Assembly (NCBI GenBank): GCA_963702105.1
Contig: OY969712.1
Coordinates: 3,472,001 to 3,536,000 of the forward strand
Source of the DNA: ZC4RG20 sp963702105
Lineage (GTDB): Bacteria; Pseudomonadota; Gammaproteobacteria; Steroidobacterales; Rariloculaceae
Direction of reading: 5' to 3'
Length of the DNA: 64,000 bases
This document shows, in pieces, positions 27,575 through 36,481 of the stretch; position 1 is the stretch's first letter, and the number at the start of each line of letters is the position of its first letter. The notes beneath the pieces were generated by a model. It saw only the letters and a list, made by a program, of their open reading frames with translations. It did not search any database and was not told where the DNA came from. The position numbers and the translations under genes are program-made.

Positions 27575-28960
27575 ATGACCCAGCAACCCGACACCGAGCC
27601 CACCGCGGGGCGCGTTCTCGCCGTGCGCGGCAACGTGGTGGACGTCGGTTTCGAGTCCCCTCTCCCGCCACGTTATAGGGCGCTGCGCGTCGACGGCAGC
27701 CCCCCGATCGTCCTCGAAGTGGAAAGCCACATCAGCCCGTCCGCCGTCCGGTGCATCGCGTTGACCGAAACACGGGGGCTCGCCCGCGGCACAGCCGTGA
27801 TCGACACTGGCCACATGCTGGAGGTCCCCGCGGGGCGGTCGCTGCTCGGCCGCATGCTCAACGTGTTCGGCGACACGATCGACCGTAAACCTCCCGCCGA
27901 AGGGCTCGAACGCTACCCGATTCATCGAGCGCCATTGCCGCTGGCGAGACGGATCACAAAGCGGGAGATCTTCACGACCGGGATCAAAGTCATAGATCTG
28001 CTTGCGCCGCTCGAACAGGGTGGAAAGGCGGGACTCTTCGGCGGTGCCGGTGTCGGCAAGACCGTGCTGATTACGGAAATGATCCATAACATGGTCGCGA
28101 GCTACGAAGGGGTCGCCCTCTTCTGCGGCATCGGCGAGCGGTGCCGCGAGGCCGAGGAGCTTTACCGCGAGATGCAGGACGCCGGCGTGCTCGAGAAGAC
28201 CGTGATGGTGTTCGGGCAGATGAACGAGCCACCCGGGGCGCGGTTCTGCGTGGGCCACGCGGCGCTGACGATCGCCGAGCAATTCCGCGACAGCGAGCAC
28301 CGGAACGTGCTCCTACTCATCGACAACATCTTCCGATACGTGCAGTCCGGCACGGAGGTGTCCGGTCTCATGGGCCGCATCCCATCACAGGTTGGCTATC
28401 AGCCCACGCTCGCGACGGAGCTCGCCGAGCTCGAGGAACGCATCGCGAGCTCCGCGAACGGGACCATGACCTCGGTGCAGGCCGTCTACGTCCCGGCGGA
28501 CGATCTCACCGACCCGTCCGCGACGCACACCTTCGCGCATCTCTCGGCTTCCATCGTGCTGTCCCGCAAACGCTCGGCCCAGGGCCTGTATCCGGCCGTC
28601 GACCCGCTCGGCTCGGACTCGAAGATGCTGACCCCTGGCGTAGTCGGCCAGCGACACTATGAAACGGCCTCCGAAGTGCGGCGCGTGCTGGCCGAATACG
28701 AAGAGCTCAAGGACATCATCTCGATGCTCGGCATCGAGGAGCTGGCGCAAAAGGATCGCGAGATCGTGGCAAGGGCGCGCCGGCTCGAGCGCTTTCTGAC
28801 GCAGCCGTTCTTCACGACCCGGCAATTTACGGGCAGGCCCGGCCGAATGCTGCGTCTCGACGAAACGCTCGCGGGCTGCGAACGCATCCTGGCGGGCGAG
28901 TTCGATGAACGGCCCGAGCGCTCGCTTTACATGATCGGAGCGGTCGAGGAAGCGGCCTAA
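27575..28960 (+). CDS. atpD: Alternative (N-type) F1 ATPase subunit beta
   Basis: The 461-residue protein is an F1 beta subunit: Walker A GGAGVGKT with Lys162, catalytic Glu in CGIGERCRE, Walker B LLLIDNIFRY and the DPLGSDSKML region. Details such as DNIFRYVQSGTEVSGLMGR and GERCREAEELYREM resemble the alternative F-ATPase (N-ATPase) beta rather than the housekeeping enzyme. N-ATPase operons run D-C-Q-R-B-E-F-A-G; here only this gene and a shortened epsilon gene remain, and no rotor, alpha or F0 gene follows. The protein reads intact. No ribosome site is evident before the ATG, and TTAAACT lies about 15 bp upstream. On its own it cannot form a synthase, so it is either an orphan or works with subunits encoded elsewhere. 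Confidence 0.88.
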   Translation: MTQQPDTEPTAGRVLAVRGNVVDVGFESPLPPRYRALRVDGSPPIVLEVESHISPSAVRCIALTETRGLARGTAVIDTGHMLEVPAGRSLLGRMLNVFGDTIDRKPPAEGLERYPIHRAPLPLARRITKREIFTTGIKVIDLLAPLEQGGKAGLFGGAGVGKTVLITEMIHNMVASYEGVALFCGIGERCREAEELYREMQDAGVLEKTVMVFGQMNEPPGARFCVGHAALTIAEQFRDSEHRNVLLLIDNIFRYVQSGTEVSGLMGRIPSQVGYQPTLATELAELEERIASSANGTMTSVQAVYVPADDLTDPSATHTFAHLSASIVLSRKRSAQGLYPAVDPLGSDSKMLTPGVVGQRHYETASEVRRVLAEYEELKDIISMLGIEELAQKDREIVARARRLERFLTQPFFTTRQFTGRPGRMLRLDETLAGCERILAGEFDERPERSLYMIGAVEEAA

Positions 28961-28985
28961 GCGGCCCGGCTCGGGGGTGAAGTCC

Positions 28986-29213
28986 ATGCGCTTGCGAGTG
29001 TTGCTGCCGACCGAGGTCCTGCTCGACGTGGAAGTCACCAAGGTCATCGCCGAGGCCGAGAACGGCTTCTTCTGCCTGTTGCCGCGCCATGTCGATTTCG
29101 TGGCCGCGCTCGTGCCGGGGATCCTGTACTACACCACGAGCCCCGGCAACGTCGTGAGAGGCGCCGAAGCCGTGCGCGAACGCGGCGCGTCGGAATCGAA
29201 TTCGGCTTCATAA
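28986..29213 (+). CDS. atpC: Alternative F1 ATPase subunit epsilon, truncated
   Basis: The ATG at 28986 follows GGGGGTGA and opens MRLRVLLPTEVLLDVEVTKV, then the epsilon beta-sandwich segment AENGFFCLLPRHVDFVAALV. After PGILYY the sequence jumps to TSPGNVVRGA, a motif that normally comes some 30 residues later. It then leaves the family (EAVRERGASESNSAS). It ends at 75 residues where about 130 are usual, so an internal deletion plus frame loss is likely. The 3' end overlaps the MFS gene end on the other strand by 6 bp. The remaining N-ATPase genes were probably lost in the same event. Confidence 0.7.
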   Translation: MRLRVLLPTEVLLDVEVTKVIAEAENGFFCLLPRHVDFVAALVPGILYYTTSPGNVVRGAEAVRERGASESNSAS

Positions 29214-30578
29214 AGCCCGAGGATGCTTGCCCGCCCGCCAGTGCGCTTCAATCTCTTCGAGGCTCTTGCCCTTGGTTTCCGGCACCAGGAAGAAGGCAAA
29301 GAGCCATGCGCCAATGCTGACGAGCCCATATAGCCAGAACGTGACGGACTTACCCAGCACTTGCGTGAGCGTCAAAAAGGACAAGGCGACGATCAAGTTG
29401 GCGCCCCAGTTGGCGACCGTCCCGACACTCATCGCCCGGCCTCGAATGCGCAATGGGTAAATTTCCGAAAGTACCAGCCAGAAGACCGGCCCCAGCCCCA
29501 CGGCAAAGGAACCGACATACACCATCAGACTGACCACTGCGATCCAACCCAGGCTGCCGGCCAATTGTGACAGCGAAAACGCCAGCCCCAACACACCCAG
29601 GCTCAGCGTCATGCCGGCCAGACTTATCAACAACAGCGGACGCCGCCCGATTCGGTCGATCAACAGCATGGCCACGATGGTCAGCACGACGTTGACGGTG
29701 CCGACGCCGACGCTGGCTAGAATCGCTACCGACGAGGAAGACAGGCCGGCGAACTTGAAAATAGTCGGAGCATAGTAGATGACCGTATTGATGCCGGTGA
29801 TCTGCTGCGCGACGGCCAATCCAATGCCCACGATCATCGCCGACCGCAAGAGCGGACTCAGCAGTTCGGACCAGTGCCCCTTCTGTTGCGCCACACTGTG
29901 CTGAATCTCGCCAAGCTCGACTTCCACCCTTTCCGGAGCGCGTATCCGGCTCAGCACGGCCCGGGCTTGATCTGCATGGCCGCGAGCGGCCAACCATCGC
30001 GGACTGTTGGGAATGAACATCAGTCCGATCCCGAATGCGGCCGCCGGAATCACCGCCATCGCAAACATCCACCGCCACGCTCCGAATCCGGCGAAGGCGT
30101 AGTCAACCAAGTAGGAGATCACAATGCCGCTGGTAAGCGCCACTTGATTGACCGAGACGAGCTTGCCACGGATGCCAACCGGCGCGATCTCGGAAATGTA
30201 GAGCGGCGCGACAAAGGAGGCGATGCCGATGGCGGCCCCGGCGACGAGTCGGGCGGCGATCAGCCACGCGGTGCCGGGCGCGAGGGCCGCGCCGATCGCG
30301 CCCAAACCGAATACGACCGCTGTGACGATCAGTAGTCTCCGGCGTCCAAGGCGGTCGGCCAGGATGCCTCCGCCTATCGCACCGATGAGCGACCCCAGCA
30401 AGACCGAGCTGACGACGATTTCTTCCATTCCCGGGGAAAGAGAGAAGTCTTTCTGAATGAACAGAATCGCTCCGGAGATGACGCCAATGTCGTAGCCGAA
30501 AAGCATGCCGCCCAACGCCGAGACGGCCGTGGCGAGATAGACAAAGTATCTTCCGTCCGCGTTGGCCTTATTCTCCAT
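29208..30578 (-). CDS. Sugar-porter family MFS transporter
   Basis: The ATG at 30578 (AGAGGG upstream) gives 456 residues with twelve predicted helices. Sugar-porter signatures are present: GGMLFGYDIGVISGAI in TM1, DRLGRRRLL after TM2, PNSPRWLAARG before the central loop, DRIGRRPLLL after TM8 and PETKGKSLEEIE at the C-terminus. The family moves hexoses or pentoses by proton symport. Its start overlaps the end of the GH15 gene by 11 bp, so it is the last gene of the glycogen/maltodextrin run. It would import or export glucose or a related sugar; the substrate cannot be told from sequence. Confidence 0.88.
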   Translation of the reverse strand: MENKANADGRYFVYLATAVSALGGMLFGYDIGVISGAILFIQKDFSLSPGMEEIVVSSVLLGSLIGAIGGGILADRLGRRRLLIVTAVVFGLGAIGAALAPGTAWLIAARLVAGAAIGIASFVAPLYISEIAPVGIRGKLVSVNQVALTSGIVISYLVDYAFAGFGAWRWMFAMAVIPAAAFGIGLMFIPNSPRWLAARGHADQARAVLSRIRAPERVEVELGEIQHSVAQQKGHWSELLSPLLRSAMIVGIGLAVAQQITGINTVIYYAPTIFKFAGLSSSSVAILASVGVGTVNVVLTIVAMLLIDRIGRRPLLLISLAGMTLSLGVLGLAFSLSQLAGSLGWIAVVSLMVYVGSFAVGLGPVFWLVLSEIYPLRIRGRAMSVGTVANWGANLIVALSFLTLTQVLGKSVTFWLYGLVSIGAWLFAFFLVPETKGKSLEEIEAHWRAGKHPRAL

Positions 30579-33027
30579 GACCCTCTTCTTTCTCGGCGAA
30601 GGCGAGCCCATCCCGTCCCAATGGGCCGACGCAAACGCTGAAGTCCTCGCCTTCCCAATGATCGGCATCGGGCCAGTAGAAGGTGAATTTGATTTCCCTT
30701 CCATCGGGAAGCGCTTGGGTCGCTAGATCGGCGATGTGCATCCCCAGCCCCGTATCGTGCGTCGTTGCATCCTGAACGGTGGTCCAGTCATCGGCGCTCC
30801 AATGAACGACGGCAGGCGCGAGCGTCTCGATGCGCAGGACTTTGCCGCCCGGCAGCGAGCGAATCTTGTGGTTGAAGCGCCACACCATGCGGGGGGATTC
30901 GGTCGCTTCGGTCAGGTAGCGCCGCACGGTTTGCGGTGGTAGATCGAAGAGCCGCCCGTCGTCCAGCGATCGCCGCAGTTTGAGGTATTCGGCGTGCGCC
31001 CATACCAACGGCATTGCCGAGCCGGACGGTCGGCCGAAATGAAGCTCGCGTTCCGGGATATTCGGAGAGTCCCAGATTTGCTCGGGGATCAGGCCGCCCT
31101 CGTTGGCGAAGGATTCCATCGCGGCGAGCAGCTCTTTTGCGGCTGCGGCCCGACCTGCCGCCAGTTCGTAGTGGGCCCGCTCGCCGGAAAGCAGCGGCCA
31201 GCCGCGACCGATCCCTGTGCCGTCGAAAGGCGCGCCGTCCTCATGCTCGCCGTAGCCGTCGTCGTTGTACCGATGCCAAGCGGGGCCGGACGGTGTCTCC
31301 ACCTTGAGCAAGGCGTCGACGACTGTTGCCGTGTGGCGAACGCGCGGGTCGTCGGCCGCGCGCAGGCCAAAACGTACCAGGGCCAGGGCGTCCGGACTCA
31401 CGAGGTGCTTCGCGAGGCGAGTGTCCTCGGCGGCCGCAACGTTCTTGACTCGCACGGCCGTCTGAAAGCGGGATACGCCTCGCCCGGTTTCCTGAGGAGC
31501 AATGCGCACATAATAGCCTTCGACCGCAAACTGCCGAGCCCAATCCGTGCCGGACACGTACATCCAGCGATCGATGGATGCGTGCCAAACATCGGCGATC
31601 TCGCGCAAGTAGGTGGCAATGGACCCGGCATGATTCGAATCGGCGAGGTCCGCTGCCGCCAGCAATGCCGCGATTTGCGCTCCGACTGTGAACGGCGAGT
31701 AGCCGGGATCTTCTTCCCAGCGATCCTCCGGGCTCACCGGGCCATTACGAACGAGATAGCCGGCGGCTTGCCGCACCATCGGCCAAAACCGCGACGTATC
31801 GCCCTCGGCCAATGCGCTTTCGCGATGGGCCAGATCGACGAGGAGAATCGGCAAAGCGGTCTCGTCCATCTGGATTCCGTTCCAGTAGGGGGTCCCGTCC
31901 AACCACATATTCTGCGCCCAGTGCCCATCCGGCTGCTGGGTGGCCTGCAGATAGGCGAGCACGCGGCGCACGTCCTCGTGCGCGCCGGCCGCGAGCAACC
32001 CGCCGGCGGCCTCCACCAGGTCGCGTGACCAGACTAGATGATAGCCGCCCAGGTCATCGTCACCCTTACTGGATCCTCACGGGATGGAGAGGCTGGCGAT
32101 GAGACCGCCCGGCGCTGCCTTGGACTCGTGGGTGCGCAGGACGGCGAGGCTGACCCGGGAAAGATCGCCTCGAGTGCGGCCGCTCTCTTTCAGCGAAGCG
32201 TGCGCCCTGCTCCATTCCCGCCAGTCGGCCATATAGTCGTGCTTGGCTTTTTCAAGACCACCGCCCAGGCTGGCGATGGCGTTGCGGGCCGCTGCGTCGG
32301 GAGTATTGCCGAAACCGAGCGCCAGCACGAAATCCCCTTGTGACTCGATCAGGTCGATCTCGGCGGTGAGGGCAATATTGCCGTTCTCGGCCCGCGTGTA
32401 TTCCCAGGTCAGCTGTTTGTGCGCCTTCAGATCCCGCCAACCGTCCGACGAACCAACGTAGCCGACAGAGCGCATTTTCCACGCCGCGGAGCATGCCAAC
32501 GCCAACGCGTTGCCGTCGCGCTGCGCAAACAGCAGCGGCGCGCCGCCGAATTCATCCACCCAACCGGTATTGCCCGCGCCCTGGTTGCCGAGGTGCGGCG
32601 CGAGCAGGACATGGAGGTGATAATCGGACAGCGCACCTTGCTGCACGATGAACCGGAGGCGTTGGACCAGCGTGTCCCGATGTGGGTCGGTCAGAATCTG
32701 CTTCTCGATGCGGTAGCGGCCATCCCGGCAGGTGTTGACTAGCAGAAATCCTGGTACGCCATCGGCGAGCCAGCTGACTTCGGAGGCAGCGTCATGCTTC
32801 TCCTCGGAGAACAGATTCGCGCCGTCGGTGACGATCATCCCCATGTCGCGGACGCAGGCCTGATCGATTCGCGGGTAATAGATCTCGTTCAAAATTCCGT
32901 GGCTCAACGTGAACCAGACGTGGCTTTCGTTGCCGAGGGCCGTGCCGACGCCCGTTTTGGCGCTGGAAGTCCAGCGCGCCGGAATCCCGGGGCCGCCTGG
33001 GGCGGATTGATCGGTTATCGCTGCCAT
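30568..33027 (-). pseudogene. GH15 glucoamylase/glucodextranase family, interrupted by one in-frame TGA
   Basis: The frame from ATG 33027 to the stop at 30568 would encode 819 residues, but TGA at 32077-32079 splits it. It stands exactly where the family has Trp in LSIPW(G)xSKGDDDLGGYHL, so a TGG-to-TGA change explains it. Before it lies the N-terminal beta-sandwich (GNESHVWFTLSHGILNEIYY). After it lies the (alpha/alpha)6 catalytic domain with WSRDLVEAAGG, the acid Glu region QMDETALPIL and the base region LVWAHAEYLKL. No signal peptide is seen, so it acted in the cytoplasm on maltodextrins. Its start overlaps the phosphorylase gene by 13 bp and its end the MFS gene by 11 bp. Readthrough, a sequencing error or a fresh pseudogene are all possible; a restart at GTG 32016 would lack the N-domain. 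Confidence 0.8.
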
Positions 33028-35561
33028 AGGATATGAGATTCCTCCAGAGGCACTGCCACCTGATCGCGGGCGGGTATGAGACGTGCCGTGAAGTCTATGG
33101 CCGGGCGCTTCGCCGGCACACCCGCGCGATAGGCGTAGCCGCTCGTTGCGCCAACGAGTTGCCTCACGCGCTTCATCTCCTGCCGTACGGGGGCGCCGTC
33201 CCCGACTCCGTCGGCATAGAGCTCGACCCGCACGGCTTCCGGATCGAGATCATCGAGGTACACTTGCACTTCGAATACATGCTGCTCACCTGCGGTCTCC
33301 ACCTTCACTTCGCCGAAGCGCAGGGCGGCCCATTTCTGCTCCAGCTCATGCCGCCAATTCACAATATTCATGCCGAGAGCGCCCTTGTCGGCGGCACGCT
33401 CACGGTAGGCCGAGGCGGCCGGGAAGTAGTATTGCTCGGTGTATTCGCGCACCGCGCGGTTGGTGGAAAAGCGCGGTGTCAAACGCGCCATGCTTTCCCG
33501 CATCCGCGCCACCCATGCCCGGGGGATGCCCTGCTCGTCGCGCGTATAGAACTCCGGAACCACCTCGCGTTCCAGCAGGTCGTAAAGGGCTTCCGCTTCG
33601 AGCGCGTCCCAGGCAGGATCGTCGCCGTGTTCACGGCCGTCCCCCAACGCCCATCCCACTTCCGGGGTGTACGCTTCCGCCCACCAGCCGTCCAATTCCG
33701 AGAGGTTAATGCCGCCGTTGACGAGCACCTTCATGCCGCTGGTTCCGCTTGCTTCCCAGGGTCGGCGCGGGGTGTTGATCCGAACGTCCACGCCCTGTAC
33801 CAAGTGCTCGGTCAAGAGCATGTCGTAGTCGCTGAGGAAGATCGCATGGGGGCGCACCTCGGGCCGCCGGATGAAACGCGTCCACTCCTGAATCAGGGCT
33901 TGGCCTGCGGTGTCCGCCGGATGGGCCTTGCCGGCCATGATGATTTGCATCGGGCGCTGCGGGTTGGTCAGCAGGCGCAACAGTCTTTCCGGGTCGTGCA
34001 GCAGCAGGTTCGGTCTTTTGTAAGAAGCAAAACGGCGCGCAAAGCCCAGCGTCAACGTGTTGGGATCAAACATGTGCTTCGCCGCGTCCACGGCCCCGGG
34101 CGTCGCGCCGGACGCGGCCAGTTGCCTGGATAAGCGTTCGCGCGCGTATTCGACGAGCGCCGCGCTGGCCGCCGTGCGAAATTTCCAGAGCTTCACGTCG
34201 GCGACCGCGCGAATAGCCTGCTCCAGGGAGTCCACTTCACCGAGCCAGCGGTCCTTGCCGCAGGCTTGCGTCCAAAGATCGTCGGCCGGGGCCGAATCCC
34301 AGGTCGGCATGTGGACGCCATTGGTCACGTGTCCGATCGGCACTTCGTCCGCAGGCCAGCGCAAAAAGAGCGGCTCGAAGAGGTGCCGACTCACCTTGCC
34401 GTGCAGGCGGCTCACGCCATTTACCGCCCCGCTTCCGCGAATAGCCAAATAGGCCATGTTGAACGGCTCCGACGGGTCATTCGAGTTCCGGCGGCCGAGG
34501 GCCAGCAATTCACGGCGCCCGATGCCGAGCCTCTGCTCGGCATAACCGCCGAGGTATTGCTCGATCAGCGCCGGCGCGAAGCGATCGAAGCCGGCCGCCA
34601 CGGCCGTGTGCGAGGTGAATAGGTTGCCCGCCCGAGTGACGGCCAGCGCGACCTCGAACGGGACTCCGGCTTCCTTCATGAAGTCTCGCGCGCGTTCCAG
34701 CACCGCGAAGGCCGCGTGCCCTTCGTTCAAGTGGCAGACCTCCGGCTGGATGCCGAGTGCGGCGAGCAGCCGCCATCCGCCGATCCCGAGCAGTATTTCC
34801 TGCGCCAGGCGCAACTCCGGCCCGCCGCCGTACAGCTCGCTCGTAATGCCTCGACGCGCCGGGTGATTCGCTGCGTCATTGCTGTCGAGGAGGTACAGCT
34901 TTGCGCGCCCGACCTGAACCTGCCAGGCCCGCAGCCAGACCGAGTAGCCGGGCAACTCGATCTCCAGGCGCAGCCATTCGCCGTCGGGCTTACGTAACGG
35001 CGCGATGGGCAATTGGCCGGGGTCGTTATACGGGAATAGGGCCTGTTGCGCGCCGTCCTTGTCGATCAGCTGGTGAAAGTAGCCTTGCTGGTAAAGCAGT
35101 CCGACGCCGATCACCGGGACGCCCAGATCGCTGGCGGCCTTGAGTTGATCGCCTGCGACGTTGCCGAGCCCCCCGGAGTAAATCGGCAGCGCTTCGCTCA
35201 ACATGAATTCCATACTGAAGTACGCGACGCAGTCTAGCTGCGAGTGCGGATAGCTTTGCCGCAGCCACGCGGGTGCCTCCGCCGCATCGCGTCTGGATTG
35301 AAGCAGAGCGTCGATGTTCTTGCGGAAGGCAGGATCGGATAGGACGCCTCGGAGTTTGTCCCGCGAGACCGTCTGCAGAACCCCCCAAGGGTTGTGCGTC
35401 AATTCCCACAGCACCGGATCGAGCTGCCGCCAGACCTGGTCGGTGGCGTGATTCCATGACGAGCGCATGTCCAGCGCGAGCTCGGCCAGAGAATCGAATC
35501 CCTCCACGTCCGCGGACTGGGTCCGCTCATTCGGGTGGCCGACTCGGGTTTCTTCGTTCAC
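33015..35561 (-). CDS. glgP: Alpha-glucan phosphorylase (GT35, long TIGR02094 type)
   Basis: This enzyme releases glucose-1-phosphate from glycogen or maltodextrin using PLP and phosphate. The 848-residue protein has an N-terminal DUF3417-type segment (LALDMRSSWNHATDQVWRQL). The phosphorylase core follows with YFSMEFMLSEALPIYSGGLG, HLNEGHAAFAVLE, FARRFASYKRPNLLL and GKAHPADT. The PLP-lysine region SGTSGMKVLVNGGINLSELD is intact. The type matches the glgP_more branch found in many bacteria and archaea rather than E. coli GlgP. It lies 25 bp behind ppk2 and overlaps the GH15 start. Its product glucose-1-phosphate is the substrate of the neighbouring phosphoglucomutase. Confidence 0.93.
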   Translation of the reverse strand: MNEETRVGHPNERTQSADVEGFDSLAELALDMRSSWNHATDQVWRQLDPVLWELTHNPWGVLQTVSRDKLRGVLSDPAFRKNIDALLQSRRDAAEAPAWLRQSYPHSQLDCVAYFSMEFMLSEALPIYSGGLGNVAGDQLKAASDLGVPVIGVGLLYQQGYFHQLIDKDGAQQALFPYNDPGQLPIAPLRKPDGEWLRLEIELPGYSVWLRAWQVQVGRAKLYLLDSNDAANHPARRGITSELYGGGPELRLAQEILLGIGGWRLLAALGIQPEVCHLNEGHAAFAVLERARDFMKEAGVPFEVALAVTRAGNLFTSHTAVAAGFDRFAPALIEQYLGGYAEQRLGIGRRELLALGRRNSNDPSEPFNMAYLAIRGSGAVNGVSRLHGKVSRHLFEPLFLRWPADEVPIGHVTNGVHMPTWDSAPADDLWTQACGKDRWLGEVDSLEQAIRAVADVKLWKFRTAASAALVEYARERLSRQLAASGATPGAVDAAKHMFDPNTLTLGFARRFASYKRPNLLLHDPERLLRLLTNPQRPMQIIMAGKAHPADTAGQALIQEWTRFIRRPEVRPHAIFLSDYDMLLTEHLVQGVDVRINTPRRPWEASGTSGMKVLVNGGINLSELDGWWAEAYTPEVGWALGDGREHGDDPAWDALEAEALYDLLEREVVPEFYTRDEQGIPRAWVARMRESMARLTPRFSTNRAVREYTEQYYFPAASAYRERAADKGALGMNIVNWRHELEQKWAALRFGEVKVETAGEQHVFEVQVYLDDLDPEAVRVELYADGVGDGAPVRQEMKRVRQLVGATSGYAYRAGVPAKRPAIDFTARLIPARDQVAVPLEESHILWQR

Positions 35562-35586
35562 AAACTTTCCTTCGGTTGTGTGCCGG

Positions 35587-36393
35587 CTACGTCGCCAAGT
35601 GGTCCATTTGCAGATTCGAGGCGGCGTATGTGAAGACGATGTTCGGATCGGGACGGATCAGACCCTCATCCTTGCCGGCGTAGTGAAGCCTGCCGAGCAA
35701 GTCTTTGATGACATTCAGCCGCGCCAGACGCTTATTATTCGCGCGCACCAGCGTCCACGGCGCAGTGGCGCTATGCGACTGCGCGAGCATGTCGTCGCGG
35801 GCCACGCTGTATGCCTTCCAGTATTCCAGCGCTTGGTCGTCTATCGGACTGCTCTTCCACTGCTTGAGCGGATCCTCTTTGCGGTCCTCGAGGCGCTTCT
35901 TCTGCTCGGCTTTGCCGATATCCAGATAATACTTGAGCAGATTGATGCCGGAACGGACCAGCATATTCTCGAAGTCCACAACGGAACTCATAAACTCCGC
36001 GTATTCGGCATCAGTACAAAAGCCCATCACGCGCTCGACCCCGGCGCGGTTGTACCAACTGCGGTTGAAGAGCACGAGTTCCTGAGCGGCCGGCAAGAAA
36101 GCCGTATAACGCTGGAAGTACCAGCAGGACCGATCACGGTCGGACGGCACGCCGAGGGCGACCACGCGGGTTTCGCGAGGACTCAGATGCTGGACGATGC
36201 GCTTGATCGTGCCGTCCTTACCGGCCGCGTCACGGCCTTCGAAAATGATCAGAATCCTATCGTCGCGCTTGATGACGTGCCGTTGCAGCTTGACCAGTTC
36301 TATCTGAAGCTTGCGCAGCGTTTCCTTGTAGGTCTTCTTGGAGATCGAGAGCGGGGCTTCGGTGGTTTCCTCTGCGTGAGATTTCTTGCTCAT
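35587..36393 (-). CDS. ppk2: Polyphosphate kinase 2
   Basis: PPK2 enzymes transfer phosphate between polyphosphate and nucleotides, usually making GTP or ATP from the diphosphate. The 268-residue single-domain protein has Walker A FEGRDAAGKDGTIKRI, the lid-associated SPRETRVVALGVPSDRD, Walker B ELVLFNRSWYNRAGVERVMG and DPLKQWKSSPIDDQALEYW. This pattern is that of class I PPK2. It sits between glgX and the glucan phosphorylase gene, 88 and 25 bp away, in one apparent operon. This placement links polyphosphate-driven nucleotide recharging with glycogen breakdown. The direction of reaction cannot be read from the sequence. Confidence 0.92.
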   Translation of the reverse strand: MSKKSHAEETTEAPLSISKKTYKETLRKLQIELVKLQRHVIKRDDRILIIFEGRDAAGKDGTIKRIVQHLSPRETRVVALGVPSDRDRSCWYFQRYTAFLPAAQELVLFNRSWYNRAGVERVMGFCTDAEYAEFMSSVVDFENMLVRSGINLLKYYLDIGKAEQKKRLEDRKEDPLKQWKSSPIDDQALEYWKAYSVARDDMLAQSHSATAPWTLVRANNKRLARLNVIKDLLGRLHYAGKDEGLIRPDPNIVFTYAASNLQMDHLAT

Positions 36394-36481
36394 ATGTTTC
36401 TCCCGACCGGTAGCAAGCGGTCAAACGCGCGGGCCTCTTCCTAGCAAGACTAATGACGGCGAGCGCAGCGAGCAATTGCAC

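Noticed and set aside
32077..32079. UGA read as Trp (altered genetic code or recoding) in the GH15 gene
   Set aside because: Many genes here end in TGA and use TGG for Trp, and no recoding element was seen, so a point mutation or sequencing error is simpler.
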